From assembly GCF_014048465.1 (NCBI RefSeq), contig NZ_PDLY01000001.1, positions 186,001 through 250,000 on the forward strand: 64,000 bases of DNA, given 5' to 3'. This stretch comes from Bombella mellum (lineage in GTDB: Bacteria > Pseudomonadota > Alphaproteobacteria > Acetobacterales > Acetobacteraceae). Both the position numbers and the translations under genes were made by a program. Below are positions 35,771 to 44,830 of the stretch, in pieces. The notes beneath the pieces were generated by a model. The model was not told the origin of the DNA. It saw only the letters and a list, made by a program, of their open reading frames with translations, and ran no database searches. Position 1 is the stretch's first letter. Every line of letters begins with the position of its first letter.

Positions 35771-36796
35771 GTGAGCTTCTCCGCATCATCGCCTTACGAC
35801 GAGGTGCCGCCGCCCTACCAGCGGCGGGAGAGGGGGCAGTTAGGTCTGGTCACGAGCGGGATCGTGATGTCCCTGCTGCTGCATGGGGGCGTGCTGGCCT
35901 TCCTGCTATGGCATCCACAGCCACCGCTGCCGGAACCCAAGCCGGACGAACAGACGGTCACTATGGTGTATGAAACCACGGGTGGTGCCCATCCGGCGGC
36001 GAAGTCTTCGCACAGGGCCGAGGTGCCGACTCCACATGCTCCGGTGGAGGCCAAGGCCCCGCCAGCCCCGAAGCCGCCACAGCCCAAACCTGTCGAGCCA
36101 CCACCTCCGGCACCGCCACCGCCCCGTCCTGTTCAGGCCGCCCCCCAGCCCTCGCATGTGGCGGTGAAGACGCCCATCCAGCAGCGTGCGCCCGTGCAGG
36201 AAAAGGGTGAGGTGAGCGAGCAGGCGAAGCCGAAGCAGGAGCCCGTGCACAAGCAGGCGCAGGTGAAGGCCCCCGACCGGAAGGTGGAGAAACCGCCAGC
36301 CAAGCCACAGCTTTCCCATACCGAGCAGCAGCACGAGGCCAAGAAGACGCAGGAGGACAGCCGTTCCCTGCTGGCCACCCTGGACGAGTATCGCAGCCAG
36401 GAGAAGCAGGAGCGGCCGCCGAAGGCTCTGCCGAACCAGGCGCAGGGTGGGTCGCCCCGTGGCGGTGGCCGCCCGGATGGCGATACGGGTGCCCTGACAA
36501 GTGGTGAGCAGAATGCCATCGGGTCATCCGTGCAGCGGTGTTATCAGGAAGACACGCTGGCCCGGAATTACCAGAATTTTTCCGCCCGGATGATGGTCAC
36601 GGTGGATGCGTCCGGCGAGGCCCGTGTGGTCACGTTCCTGCCTGAGACCCGTGCCCGCATGGCAGCGGACCCGTCCTACCGGGTGCAGGCCGAGCGGGCG
36701 CGTGATGCCGTCCTGAGTCCGACCTGTTCCCGCCTCCCCGTGCCGAAGCGTCTGCTGGGGCAGGTGCGGCAGTTCCGTTTTCTGTTCAAGCCCTGA
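35771..36796 (+). CDS. tolA: TolA, envelope-spanning linker of the Tol-Pal system
   Basis: A 341-residue protein. The GTG at 35771 follows GGAGACCTCC, ten bases after the tolR stop; an ATG at 35708 lies inside tolR. One membrane helix (LVTSGIVMSLLLHGGVLAFL) is followed by a long Pro/Ala/Lys-rich periplasmic region (repeats of PPPAPPPP type, then EKGEVSEQAKPKQEP) and a C-terminal TonB/TolA-like domain with SSVQRCYQEDTLARN and a conserved Cys pair (C in RCY and in SPTCSRLP). The domain contacts TolB and Pal during constriction. Polyproline runs could stall ribosomes. Confidence 0.9.
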   Translation: MSFSASSPYDEVPPPYQRRERGQLGLVTSGIVMSLLLHGGVLAFLLWHPQPPLPEPKPDEQTVTMVYETTGGAHPAAKSSHRAEVPTPHAPVEAKAPPAPKPPQPKPVEPPPPAPPPPRPVQAAPQPSHVAVKTPIQQRAPVQEKGEVSEQAKPKQEPVHKQAQVKAPDRKVEKPPAKPQLSHTEQQHEAKKTQEDSRSLLATLDEYRSQEKQERPPKALPNQAQGGSPRGGGRPDGDTGALTSGEQNAIGSSVQRCYQEDTLARNYQNFSARMMVTVDASGEARVVTFLPETRARMAADPSYRVQAERARDAVLSPTCSRLPVPKRLLGQVRQFRFLFKP

Positions 36797-36821
36797 GGCT
36801 GGATTTATCTGAGGTTATTGC

Positions 36822-38189
36822 ATGTCGTTCTTTTCTGATACCGAAGCTGAATTTCTCCAGAAGCACCTCTCACGTCGTTCCCTGCTGGGGGGAGCCGCCG
36901 CAGGTGGTGTCCTTGTCACGCCTCTGGCCCTGCTGGGCGGCGGCCGTGCATGGGCCGCCGGGAGCGAGCCTGCGGAGATTACGGTGGCCAATGCCCATCA
37001 GGCCCCCATCCCCATCGTGGTGCCGGATTTCGGACCGGGACTGGGGAACCAGATTTCAGGCGTGATCTCTGCCGACCTTTCCAGCACGGGCCTGTTCCAG
37101 GTCATGGGCGGGACGGTTCCGTCCTCGGCCCAGCCGGACTTCTCGGCCCTGAAGAGCCGTGGTGCCCGTGTGGCCGTGGCGGGCAGTGCTTCCGGCTCCG
37201 ACAGCGTGAGGGTCGAGATGCGCCTGTGGGATGTGGTGGCCGGCCAGCAGCTGGAGGGGCGGGCCTATACGGCATCCCAGGGCAACTGGCGGCGCATCGC
37301 CCACATCATCGCTGATTCCATCTACAAGCGTCTGTTGGGCGAGGACGGGTATTTCGACACCCGTATCGCCTACATCGCCCGGACAGGCCCACGCCGTCAT
37401 CAGTCCACCCGTCTGGCCATCATGGACCAGGACGGAGCCAATGCGCACATGCTGACCAGCGGCAGCTGGCTGACGCTGGAACCCCGTTTCAGCCCGATCA
37501 GCGAGAAGCTGGCGTTCCTGTCCTACGCCAACAACCGCCCCCGGGTGTATGTCTATGACCTCAATTCCGGGCAGCAGACCATTCTCGGGACGTTCGAGGG
37601 CATTTCCTTCGCTCCCCGTTTCTCCCCGGATGGGCGGAGCATCATCCTGTCCGCCACGACAAGGGATGGCGGTGCGGACCTGTACCTGATCGACCTGGCC
37701 ACGCAGCAGCGTCGCCGCTTGACATCAGCTCCGGGCGTGATCGACACCAGCCCGTGCTTCAGCCCGGATGGCCAGAACATCGTCTTCAACTCGGACCGTG
37801 GCGGCTCGCCGCAGCTGTACGTGATGAGTGCCGGTGGTGGCAGTGCCCGCCGCATCTCCTATGGCAAGGGCCATTACGGGTCACCGGTCTGGTCTCCCCG
37901 GGGTGACCAGATCGCCTTCGTCCGGATCAGCTCAGGCGGGTTCACGCTTGGCGTGATGGGGCCGGATGGTGTCGGTGAACGGTCCCTGACACAGGGCTTC
38001 ACCGTGGAGAGTCCGAGCTTTGCGCCGAACGGCCGGGCACTGGCCTTCTGCCGTCAGAATGCGGCCGGGGCCGGGGGAAGCGGCTTCTCGTCCAACGTGG
38101 CGGTGATTGACGTGGCGGGCTTCAACGAGCATGTCATTCCGACCTCGACCGGGGCGTCTGATCCGGCATGGTCACCTCTGCGTCGCTGA
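36822..38189 (+). CDS. tolB: Periplasmic beta-propeller protein TolB
   Basis: A 455-residue TolB. The N-terminus (RRSLLGGAAAGGVLVTPLAL) has a twin-arginine-like RRS followed by a hydrophobic stretch ending at ARAWAAG-like sequence, so export may use Tat or Sec. Residues 50-180 form the domain that meets TolA. From about residue 190 come repeated propeller blades with RFSPDG, CFSPDGQNIVFNSDRGG and WSPRGDQIAF motifs. It binds Pal and releases it upon TolA contact. It starts 25 bases after tolA. Confidence 0.95.
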   Translation: MSFFSDTEAEFLQKHLSRRSLLGGAAAGGVLVTPLALLGGGRAWAAGSEPAEITVANAHQAPIPIVVPDFGPGLGNQISGVISADLSSTGLFQVMGGTVPSSAQPDFSALKSRGARVAVAGSASGSDSVRVEMRLWDVVAGQQLEGRAYTASQGNWRRIAHIIADSIYKRLLGEDGYFDTRIAYIARTGPRRHQSTRLAIMDQDGANAHMLTSGSWLTLEPRFSPISEKLAFLSYANNRPRVYVYDLNSGQQTILGTFEGISFAPRFSPDGRSIILSATTRDGGADLYLIDLATQQRRRLTSAPGVIDTSPCFSPDGQNIVFNSDRGGSPQLYVMSAGGGSARRISYGKGHYGSPVWSPRGDQIAFVRISSGGFTLGVMGPDGVGERSLTQGFTVESPSFAPNGRALAFCRQNAAGAGGSGFSSNVAVIDVAGFNEHVIPTSTGASDPAWSPLRR

Positions 38190-38346
38190 GCATGGGCGGA
38201 CATCTTTTTTTGGGCTATGGAAGCATCTGTGCTTTCATGGCTCCGGTGGCCTGAAAGGCCACCACATGTCTTTCCTCACCTGTCATCTTGCAGGTGGGTG
38301 AAAATGTCCCCATCTCAGGGGGCACATCTTTTTGCAGGAGTTTGTC
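38190..38346 (+). other. Structured leader between tolB and pal
   Basis: A 157-base spacer with several hairpins in series: AAGCA / TGCTT (38221-38234), GGTGGCCT / AGGCCACC with a 3-base loop (38245-38263), CACCTG / CAGGTG (about 38278-38297) and TGTCCCC / GGGGGCA (about 38306-38325). None is followed by a proper T-run, although seven T residues occur early (38204-38211). They could stabilise the pal transcript or set its level relative to tolB. Confidence 0.5.
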
Positions 38347-38829
38347 ATGAAGTTGAAGATGTTCGCTGTGCTGGGCATGGCCTGTGCTCTGGCCGCCTGT
38401 AGTGGTGATCACAAGAATCACGACAATAACGGCGATGGCCAGAACATGCAGCAGATCAGCCAGGGGCCTGTTCCGGGCAGCCAGGCCGATCTGGTCGCCA
38501 CGGCTGGGGATCGTGTCTATTTCGAGCTGAACAAGAACCAGCTCAACAGCGAAGGCCGTGCCACGCTGGACAAGCAGGCCGAATGGCTGGCCCGCTATCC
38601 GCAGGTCAACATCCTTGTGGCAGGCAACTGTGATGACCGTGGTACGGAAGAGTACAACATCGCCCTGGGCCAGCGTCGTGCCAATGCCGCCCGCGAGTAT
38701 CTGGAGGCCAAGGGCGTCGCACCGGCCCGCATCATGACGATCTCCTACGGCAAGGACCGTCCGACAGCTGATGGTGACACACCGGATGCATGGGCACAGA
38801 ACCGTAACGCCATTACGTCTGTCCGCTGA
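38347..38829 (+). CDS. pal: Peptidoglycan-associated lipoprotein Pal
   Basis: A 160-residue outer-membrane lipoprotein. The signal MKLKMFAVLGMACALAAC has the lipobox LAAC with the lipidated Cys at residue 18. The OmpA-like domain that holds peptidoglycan starts around residue 55: DRVYFELNKNQLN, then LVAGNCDDRGTEEYNIALGQ and RRANAAREYLEAKG. The ATG at 38347 is chosen over one 15 bases upstream because it starts a proper lipoprotein signal and AGGAG precedes it. Confidence 0.96.
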   Translation: MKLKMFAVLGMACALAACSGDHKNHDNNGDGQNMQQISQGPVPGSQADLVATAGDRVYFELNKNQLNSEGRATLDKQAEWLARYPQVNILVAGNCDDRGTEEYNIALGQRRANAAREYLEAKGVAPARIMTISYGKDRPTADGDTPDAWAQNRNAITSVR

Positions 38830-38887
38830 AGCAGGCCCGGTTCCGGGAAACCTGTAGGGGGAGCGGTCCACGCTCCTCCGGGAGAGG

Positions 38888-38921
38888 TCGGGCCGGTTGC
38901 AGCAACCGGCCCGATTTTTTT
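38888..38921 (+). terminator. Strong intrinsic terminator after pal
   Basis: TCGGGCCGGTTG and CAACCGGCCCGA form a perfect 12-bp stem around CAG, followed by seven T residues. It sits between pal and cpoB, only 39 bases before the cpoB start. Confidence 0.88.
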
Positions 38922-38959
38922 ATGTGCGAGTATCGCCTGTCCGTTGGGAGATGAGGATC

Positions 38960-39901
38960 ATGCGTCATTCTGCTCGGCCTGTTCTGGGGCCTGTTCCAGC
39001 CATTCTGAAAGGGGCCGTGGGGGCAGCCCTGCTGTCCTGCACGGTCATGGCCACCTTCAGCCCCGCCCGGGCGGATGAGGGCCTTTCCCGTGAGGCCATC
39101 ATGCGCCAGCATCAGGCCTTGGCCCGTCAGCATGGTGAGGGTGGGGGCGACGGTATCGGCAGCAGTTCTGCCGATCTGGGCGGGGATGATCTGTCCGCTC
39201 CGCTTCCGGCTTCCAGCAGCCAGAGCGGTGGCCGGTCCTCTGGAGGGCAGAGCGGTGGAGACCTCGTCGCCAACCTTCTGGAACGTGTCAATGCCCTGGA
39301 GGGGCAGGTCCGGGAGATGCACGGCCAGATGGAGCAGATGAGCAACCAGCTCCATCAGGATGAGGCCACCATGACCAAACAGCTTGGTGACATGCAGTTT
39401 GCGCTGGAAAACGGTGGTCATCATGCCGCTGCCCGGCCCGCAGCTGAGGCCGAAACGGCTGCCGCAGCCAGTGTGGCCGCTCCGGCGGCATCCGAGGCTG
39501 CCGCACCTCATGCTGCCACCGTGTCCGATACCCTCCAGGCAGGCCGTGCCGCCCTGAAGGGGCACCGTTACGAGGAAGCTGAGACGCAGGCCCGTCAGGC
39601 CCTCAAGCAGAGTAAGACCGGCTGGAGCCGGACGGAGGCCCAGTATCTTCTGGCCCAGTCTCTTGCCGGGCAGAAGTCCTACAAGAATGCGGCACTGACC
39701 TATTATGACGTGTACAGCCATTCGCCGGACTCTCCCCGTGCTCCGGAGGCTCTGCTGGGGGTCTCGGCCTCCATGCTGGCACTGGGCAACAAGACGGCAT
39801 CCTGTGAGGCCCTGCAACGTCTTCACAAGGAGTTCCCCAATGCGTCTGCCCGTGTGAAATCGTCCGAGCAGATCTTCCGTGAGCGGGCAGGCTGTCATTG
39901 A
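38960..39901 (+). CDS. cpoB: Tol-Pal system protein CpoB (YbgF)
   Basis: A 313-residue periplasmic protein. Of two close ATGs, 38960 is favoured because GGGAG lies nine bases before it. After a long signal sequence ending near SPARADEG there is a Ser/Gly-rich stretch, then a coiled coil (ERVNALEGQVREMHGQMEQM) that trimerises, an Ala-rich linker and three TPR repeats (HRYEEAETQARQALKQ, AQYLLAQSLAGQKSYKNAAL, SPRAPEALLGVSASMLALG). CpoB links Tol function with peptidoglycan synthesis. It is separated from pal by a strong terminator, unlike the usual close operon. Confidence 0.92.
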   Translation: MRHSARPVLGPVPAILKGAVGAALLSCTVMATFSPARADEGLSREAIMRQHQALARQHGEGGGDGIGSSSADLGGDDLSAPLPASSSQSGGRSSGGQSGGDLVANLLERVNALEGQVREMHGQMEQMSNQLHQDEATMTKQLGDMQFALENGGHHAAARPAAEAETAAAASVAAPAASEAAAPHAATVSDTLQAGRAALKGHRYEEAETQARQALKQSKTGWSRTEAQYLLAQSLAGQKSYKNAALTYYDVYSHSPDSPRAPEALLGVSASMLALGNKTASCEALQRLHKEFPNASARVKSSEQIFRERAGCH

Positions 39902-41142
39902 ATGAAGAGGCCATGAAGGCTGAACCCGTCACGGATGACGAGTTTGCGGCCTTCATGGCACGGCTTGAGCCTTTGGGGCCTGATGAGGCCGGTCATCCGG
40001 TCTGCATGGCCGTGTCGGGTGGTGGGGATTCCATGGCTCTGGCCGTGCTGGCAGGCCGCTGGCGGCGGCATGTCATGGCCCTTGTGGTGGACCATGCCCT
40101 GCGGCCTGAATCGGCCGAGGAGGCTGCGCTCACCTGCTGCCGTCTGGCTGCGCTGGGGATTCCGGCACGGCAGCTGACACTGGGGACCATGAAACCGGGT
40201 GGCCTCCAGAAGCGGGCACGGGAGGCCCGCTTTGAAGCTCTGGAACAGGCCTGCGTGGCGGAAGGTGCCTCCGTCCTGCTGGTGGCCCATCATGAGGCCG
40301 ATCAGGAGGAGACCCTCTGGATGCGGCAGGAGCGGGGCAGCGGGGACCGGGGGTTGTGCGGCATGGCGGGCCGGACGGTGAGGGGACGTGTCGCCCTGCT
40401 GCGCCCCCTGCTGGAAGTGCGGCCAGAGCGTCTGCGGGCCACGCTGCGGCAGGCTGGCGTGGCGTGGTGTGAGGACCCTTCCAACCAGAATCGCCGGTTC
40501 CGCCGGGTGGAGGTCCGGCAGGACCTGACGTCGGAGCAACGGCAGCGGATGCACGATATCAGGCAGCGGGCCTGTGCCAGCCAGCGGGCGAAGGAGCGGG
40601 AGTTGGCGGCTCTGGTGGCCCGGTGGGTCAGGTGGCAGCCCGAGGGCTGGGTGCAGCTGGCTCCGGAAGCCATGACGGATGATGTTCTGGGGCGTCTGAT
40701 CCGTCTGATCGGCGGGCAGGAATACGCTCCCGATCGGCAGTCCGTCGAGATGCTGCGGCGTGCCGGACAGGGAGCTTTGGGGCGGGCCTGCCTTGCCCCG
40801 CTCCGGGGCGGCGTGTCGGGCTGGATGCTGTATCGTGAGGCCCGGAATCTGGACGAGGTGGTGTCCGCCCGGCAGGGGCAGTGCTGGGATGGACGCTGGC
40901 GGTATCTGGGGCCTGACCGTCCGGGTGCCGTGATTGCGGCCCTCGGACGGCGGGCTGGTGGACTGCGGAAAGGCCGTGTCGTTCCTGCCTGCGTCCTGCC
41001 CTCCCTGCCTGCCCTGTGGGCTGGTGGTGAGCTGGTGGCCGTGCCGGAGGGACTGGAGGGACTGCGGCCCGATCTGCCCCGTGTGACGTTCGTCTGGGAC
41101 GGTGGCACGCCGCTGACGGGTGAACGGGACTGGAACGGATGA
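39898..41142 (+). CDS. tilS: tRNA(Ile)-lysidine synthetase TilS
   Basis: A 414-residue enzyme that converts C34 of the CAU tRNA-Ile to lysidine so that it reads AUA. The PP-loop VSGGGDSMALAVL binds ATP, followed by VVDHALRPESAEEA and LVAHHEADQEETLWMR. RGLCGM-like GDRGLCGMAGR and RPLLEVRPERLRATL are also typical. The C-terminal half is divergent, which is usual for the family. The start is probably TTG at 39898 overlapping the cpoB stop; an ATG at 39913 is the alternative. Confidence 0.93.
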   Translation: MNEEAMKAEPVTDDEFAAFMARLEPLGPDEAGHPVCMAVSGGGDSMALAVLAGRWRRHVMALVVDHALRPESAEEAALTCCRLAALGIPARQLTLGTMKPGGLQKRAREARFEALEQACVAEGASVLLVAHHEADQEETLWMRQERGSGDRGLCGMAGRTVRGRVALLRPLLEVRPERLRATLRQAGVAWCEDPSNQNRRFRRVEVRQDLTSEQRQRMHDIRQRACASQRAKERELAALVARWVRWQPEGWVQLAPEAMTDDVLGRLIRLIGGQEYAPDRQSVEMLRRAGQGALGRACLAPLRGGVSGWMLYREARNLDEVVSARQGQCWDGRWRYLGPDRPGAVIAALGRRAGGLRKGRVVPACVLPSLPALWAGGELVAVPEGLEGLRPDLPRVTFVWDGGTPLTGERDWNG

Positions 41143-41289
41143 AATCTGTTTAACAAATGAGTCAAAATGAGGGTTTTTCTCTCATTGAGGCCCCTCGGGG
41201 GTGGGAACGCTGCCAGAAATCCCTATCTTGGAGGTACGATATGGCACGGGCTTTGCCTGTGCGCTCCGTTTTGTGAGGTTTTTTGAGAG

Positions 41290-43179
41290 ATGAACAACAT
41301 TGGCCGTAATGTTGCGATCTGGGTGGTCATCGTCCTGGCGGCCATTGGAGTGCTGGCGGCATTCCAGCCGGGGGGAAGCCGTCAGGCTGTCCAGAAGATC
41401 GCCTATTCCGACTTCGTGCATGATGTCGAACGCCATGAGGTGCGTTCTGTTGCCATCCGGGAGCAGAACATTTCCGGTGTGCTGACCAACGGCACGTCGT
41501 TCGAGACTTATGCACCGTCCGACCCGGCCATGGTGTCCCGGCTGACGGAAGCCGGTGTGGAGGTCACCGCCCATCCGCCGCAGAGCGATGACAACCCCAT
41601 CCTCCGCTACATCGCCGCCTATCTGCCGATCATCCTGATGCTCGGTCTGGGCTTCATGGTGTTCCGCCAGATGCAGAATGGTGGTGCGGGTCGGGGAGCC
41701 ATGAGCTTCGGCAAGTCCCGTGCCAAGATGATGGTGGAGAAGAAGGGCCGTGTCACCTTTGCCGACGTGGCCGGTGTGGAGGAATCCAAGGAAGAACTCG
41801 TCGAGATCGTGGACTTCCTCAAGGACCCGCAGAAATATACCCGTCTTGGCGGAAAGATCCCCAAGGGCGTGCTGCTGGTCGGGCCGCCCGGTACCGGCAA
41901 GACCCTGCTGGCCCGTGCCGTGGCCGGTGAGGCCAATGTGCCGTTCTTCAGCGTGTCCGGTTCCGACTTCGTGGAAATGTTCGTCGGTGTCGGGGCCTCC
42001 CGTGTCCGTGACATGTTCGAGCAGGGCAAGAAGAACGCTCCCTGCATCATCTTCATTGATGAGATCGATGCCGTGGGCCGCCAGCGTGGCGCAGGCATGG
42101 GCGGTGGCAATGACGAGCGCGAACAGACGCTGAACCAGATGCTCGTGGAGATGGACGGTTTTGACAGCAACGAGGGTGTCATCCTCATTGCCGCCACCAA
42201 CCGTCCCGATGTGCTGGACCGTGCCCTGCTGCGTCCGGGCCGTTTCGACCGTCAGGTCGTCGTGCCCAATCCTGACGTGAAGGGACGGGAAAAGATCCTT
42301 CAGGTCCACATGAAGAAGCTGCCCCTGTCTTCCGACGTGAATCCCAAGGTGATCGCCCGTGGGACCGTCGGTTTCTCTGGGGCGGAACTGGCCAATCTTG
42401 TCAATGAGGCTGCCCTGTTTGCTGCCCGCCTCGGGCTGCGGACGGTCGGCATGGCCCAGTTTGACGAAGCCCGTGACAAGGTGATGATGGGGGCGGAACG
42501 CCGTTCGGCTGTCATTGATGAGGCGGAGAAGAAGATGACCGCCTATCACGAGGCGGCCCATGCGCTGGCGACCTATTTCAGCCCCAGCTCTGACCCGATC
42601 CACAAGGCGACGATTGTTCCACGTGGTCAGGCTCTGGGGATGGTGCAGCCCCTGCCGGAGAAGGACAATCTTTCCTACAGGCGGCAGTGGTGCTTCTCCA
42701 AGATCGTGACCTACATGGGTGGCCGCATCGGTGAGGAAGTCATCTTCGGTCATGATGAGGTCAGTGCCGGGGCTTCCGGTGACATTCAGGGGGCCACCAG
42801 CATTGCCCGTCACATGGTCACGAAATGGGGGATGAGCGACAAGCTCGGCATGATGGACTATGCCGATGCGGAGAACATCTCCGGCATGACGGCCCGTGAG
42901 GTGGATCAGGAGGTCCGGAAGATCCTTGATGAGGCCTATGCGGCCTGCCGTCACATCATCCTGACGCACATGGATGCCCTGCACCGTGTGGCCCAGGCCC
43001 TGCTGGAATATGAGACGCTGACTGGCGAGGAAATCGGACGTCTCATCCGTGACGAGCCTCTCGGCCGCAAGGATGACGAGGATCAGTCTTTCAGCGGGCG
43101 TCGGCCATCCGTTCCGCCTGCCGGTGGAGCTGTGGCGGCTGAGGGGACCGGCCTGGCGGCAGTCTCGGAAACTGTCTGA
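41290..43179 (+). CDS. ftsH: ATP-dependent membrane zinc protease FtsH
   Basis: A 629-residue membrane AAA+ protease. Two membrane helices ([37 protein letters not shown]) enclose a small periplasmic domain. Walker A GPPGTGKT starts at residue 198, Walker B is [12 protein letters not shown], the second region of homology is [20 protein letters not shown], and the zinc site is HEAAH at 420-424. It degrades membrane proteins and regulators such as LpxC or sigma-32 in relatives. A -10-like CCCTATCTTGG lies upstream at about 41218, but no matching -35 is seen. folP, often present between ftsH and glmM in relatives, is absent here. Confidence 0.98.
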   Translation: MNNIGRNVAIWVVIVLAAIGVLAAFQPGGSRQAVQKIAYSDFVHDVERHEVRSVAIREQNISGVLTNGTSFETYAPSDPAMVSRLTEAGVEVTAHPPQSDDNPILRYIAAYLPIILMLGLGFMVFRQMQNGGAGRGAMSFGKSRAKMMVEKKGRVTFADVAGVEESKEELVEIVDFLKDPQKYTRLGGKIPKGVLLVGPPGTGKTLLARAVAGEANVPFFSVSGSDFVEMFVGVGASRVRDMFEQGKKNAPCIIFIDEIDAVGRQRGAGMGGGNDEREQTLNQMLVEMDGFDSNEGVILIAATNRPDVLDRALLRPGRFDRQVVVPNPDVKGREKILQVHMKKLPLSSDVNPKVIARGTVGFSGAELANLVNEAALFAARLGLRTVGMAQFDEARDKVMMGAERRSAVIDEAEKKMTAYHEAAHALATYFSPSSDPIHKATIVPRGQALGMVQPLPEKDNLSYRRQWCFSKIVTYMGGRIGEEVIFGHDEVSAGASGDIQGATSIARHMVTKWGMSDKLGMMDYADAENISGMTAREVDQEVRKILDEAYAACRHIILTHMDALHRVAQALLEYETLTGEEIGRLIRDEPLGRKDDEDQSFSGRRPSVPPAGGAVAAEGTGLAAVSETV

Positions 43180-43208
43180 CAGGACAGAGACTGTCTTCTG
43201 GACAATGG

Positions 43209-43243
43209 AACGGGCGCATGGTGAGGACCATGCGCCCGTTCTT
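43209..43243 (+). terminator. Perfect hairpin between ftsH and glmM
   Basis: AACGGGCGCATGGT and ACCATGCGCCCGTT form a 14-bp perfect stem with a GAGG loop, followed by CTTT. It would end the ftsH transcript, implying a separate glmM promoter or read-through. Confidence 0.75.
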
Positions 43244-43324
43244 TGTATGAATGGCTTGCGTCACGGGGGGATGGCTGGCATTTCAGGAGCATCCGGACAG
43301 GTTCAGGAAGGCAGAGAGGGACGC

Positions 43325-44695
43325 ATGGCACATAAGCGGATGTTTTTCGGTACGGACGGTATCCGTGGCACGGCCAACACGGCCCCCATGACGGTTGAAA
43401 TTGCCCAGAAGCTGGGACAGGCAGCCGGGCTGTATTTCTGCCGGCAGGATGAGGCCGGGCGCAAGCACCGTCATACGGTCGTGCTGGGCAAGGATACCCG
43501 CCTCTCCGGCTACATGATTGAATGTGCGCTGGTGTCCGGCTTTCTTTCCGCCGGGGTTGATGTCGTCCTGCTGGGGCCTCTGCCGACGCCCGCCGTGGCG
43601 TTCCTGACCCGGTCCCTGCGGGCTGATCTGGGCGTCATGATCTCCGCATCGCACAATCCGTTCACGGACAATGGCATCAAGCTGTTCGGTCCGGACGGGT
43701 TCAAGCTGTCCGATGCCGTGGAGGAAGAGATCGAGGCCCTGATGATGGAAGACCTGACTGGCCAGCTGGCATCGCCTTCTGCCATAGGTCGTGCCTCCCG
43801 CCTGAATGATGCTGCCGGACGTTATGTCGAAAGTGTCAAGTCGTCCTTTCCCCGGGGCCTGCGTCTGGATGGCCTGAAGATCGTGCTCGACTGTGCACAT
43901 GGCTCGGCCTACCGTGTGGCTCCGGCGGCCCTGTGGGAGCTGGGGGCGGAGGTCATCACCATCGGGGCCTCACCAGACGGGCTGAACATCAATGATGGCG
44001 TTGGTTCCACCCATCCTCAGGCTCTCTGTGAGGCGGTACGGACCCACGGAGCGGATTGCGGCATTGCCCTGGATGGTGATGCGGACCGTGTTCTGGTGGC
44101 CAACGAGCGGGGAGAGCTGGTGGATGGCGACCAGATACTGGCCCTCATCGCCACCCTGTGGAAGCGGATGGGCTGGCTCAAAGGGACCGAGGTCGTGGCG
44201 ACCGTCATGTCCAACATCGGGCTGGAGAAATATCTCGAGACACAGGGGCTGAGCCTGTATCGCACGGCGGTCGGAGACCGGTATGTCGTGGAGCGGATGC
44301 GTCAGACCGGGGGCAATCTTGGTGGCGAGCAGTCCGGGCACATGGTGCTGTCGGATCATGCCACGACGGGAGACGGGCTTCTGGCTGCCCTGCAGGTTCT
44401 GGCCGTGCTCGTGGAAACGGGGAAACCCGCCAGCGAGCTGTGCCATCTTTTTGATCCCTACCCCCAGACCCTGAAGAACGTGCCCTATGGCGGCACGAAT
44501 CCCATGAAGAATCCTGCTCTGGCTGAGAGTGTCCGCTGGGCGGAAGAACGGCTGGCCGGGCGGGGGAGGCTGGTCCTGCGGGCAAGCGGGACGGAACCGC
44601 TGATCCGTGTGATGGTCGAGGCGCAGGACGAGGCCCTAGTTGCTGAGGTTGTCGGGCGGGTCAGCAGCCATATCCGGGAACTGGCCGCCGGATAG
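43325..44695 (+). CDS. glmM: Phosphoglucosamine mutase GlmM
   Basis: A 456-residue enzyme converting glucosamine-6-phosphate to glucosamine-1-phosphate for cell-wall and lipopolysaccharide synthesis. [13 protein letters not shown] opens the protein; the phosphorylated Ser is S109 in [12 protein letters not shown]. The metal loop is [10 protein letters not shown], the sugar loop [10 protein letters not shown], and the phosphate-binding loop [14 protein letters not shown]. The ATG at 43325 is preferred because upstream frame extension runs back through the terminator into ftsH. Confidence 0.97.
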   Translation: MAHKRMFFGTDGIRGTANTAPMTVEIAQKLGQAAGLYFCRQDEAGRKHRHTVVLGKDTRLSGYMIECALVSGFLSAGVDVVLLGPLPTPAVAFLTRSLRADLGVMISASHNPFTDNGIKLFGPDGFKLSDAVEEEIEALMMEDLTGQLASPSAIGRASRLNDAAGRYVESVKSSFPRGLRLDGLKIVLDCAHGSAYRVAPAALWELGAEVITIGASPDGLNINDGVGSTHPQALCEAVRTHGADCGIALDGDADRVLVANERGELVDGDQILALIATLWKRMGWLKGTEVVATVMSNIGLEKYLETQGLSLYRTAVGDRYVVERMRQTGGNLGGEQSGHMVLSDHATTGDGLLAALQVLAVLVETGKPASELCHLFDPYPQTLKNVPYGGTNPMKNPALAESVRWAEERLAGRGRLVLRASGTEPLIRVMVEAQDEALVAEVVGRVSSHIRELAAG

Positions 44696-44722
44696 TTTTT
44701 CCGTCTTTCAGGGAGTATGGAA

Positions 44723-44772
44723 AAGGCCCCGAAGGCTCCGCCTGTCAAGGGAGGGAGAGCCTCTGGGGCCTT
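44723..44772. terminator. Hairpin between convergent glmM and ctrA
   Basis: AAGGCCCC plus GGCTC pairs with GAGCC plus GGGGCCTT, with small internal loops and a 20-base apical region. Being between convergent genes, it may serve both. Confidence 0.55.
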
Positions 44773-44830
44773 GTCTGTCCGGGGCGGGGCGATACCCGGG
44801 GATGGTACGCCCCGTTCCGGCTGCCGTCTG

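Noticed and set aside
41205-41235. Heat-shock (sigma-32) promoter for ftsH
   Set aside because: CCCTATCTTGG resembles a sigma-32 -10 element, but no CTTGAA-like -35 lies at 13-18 bases; the nearest TTGAGG is about 30 bases away.
41182-42984. 600-codon open frame on the minus strand
   Set aside because: Antisense to ftsH and the end of its leader; a shadow of a conserved gene.
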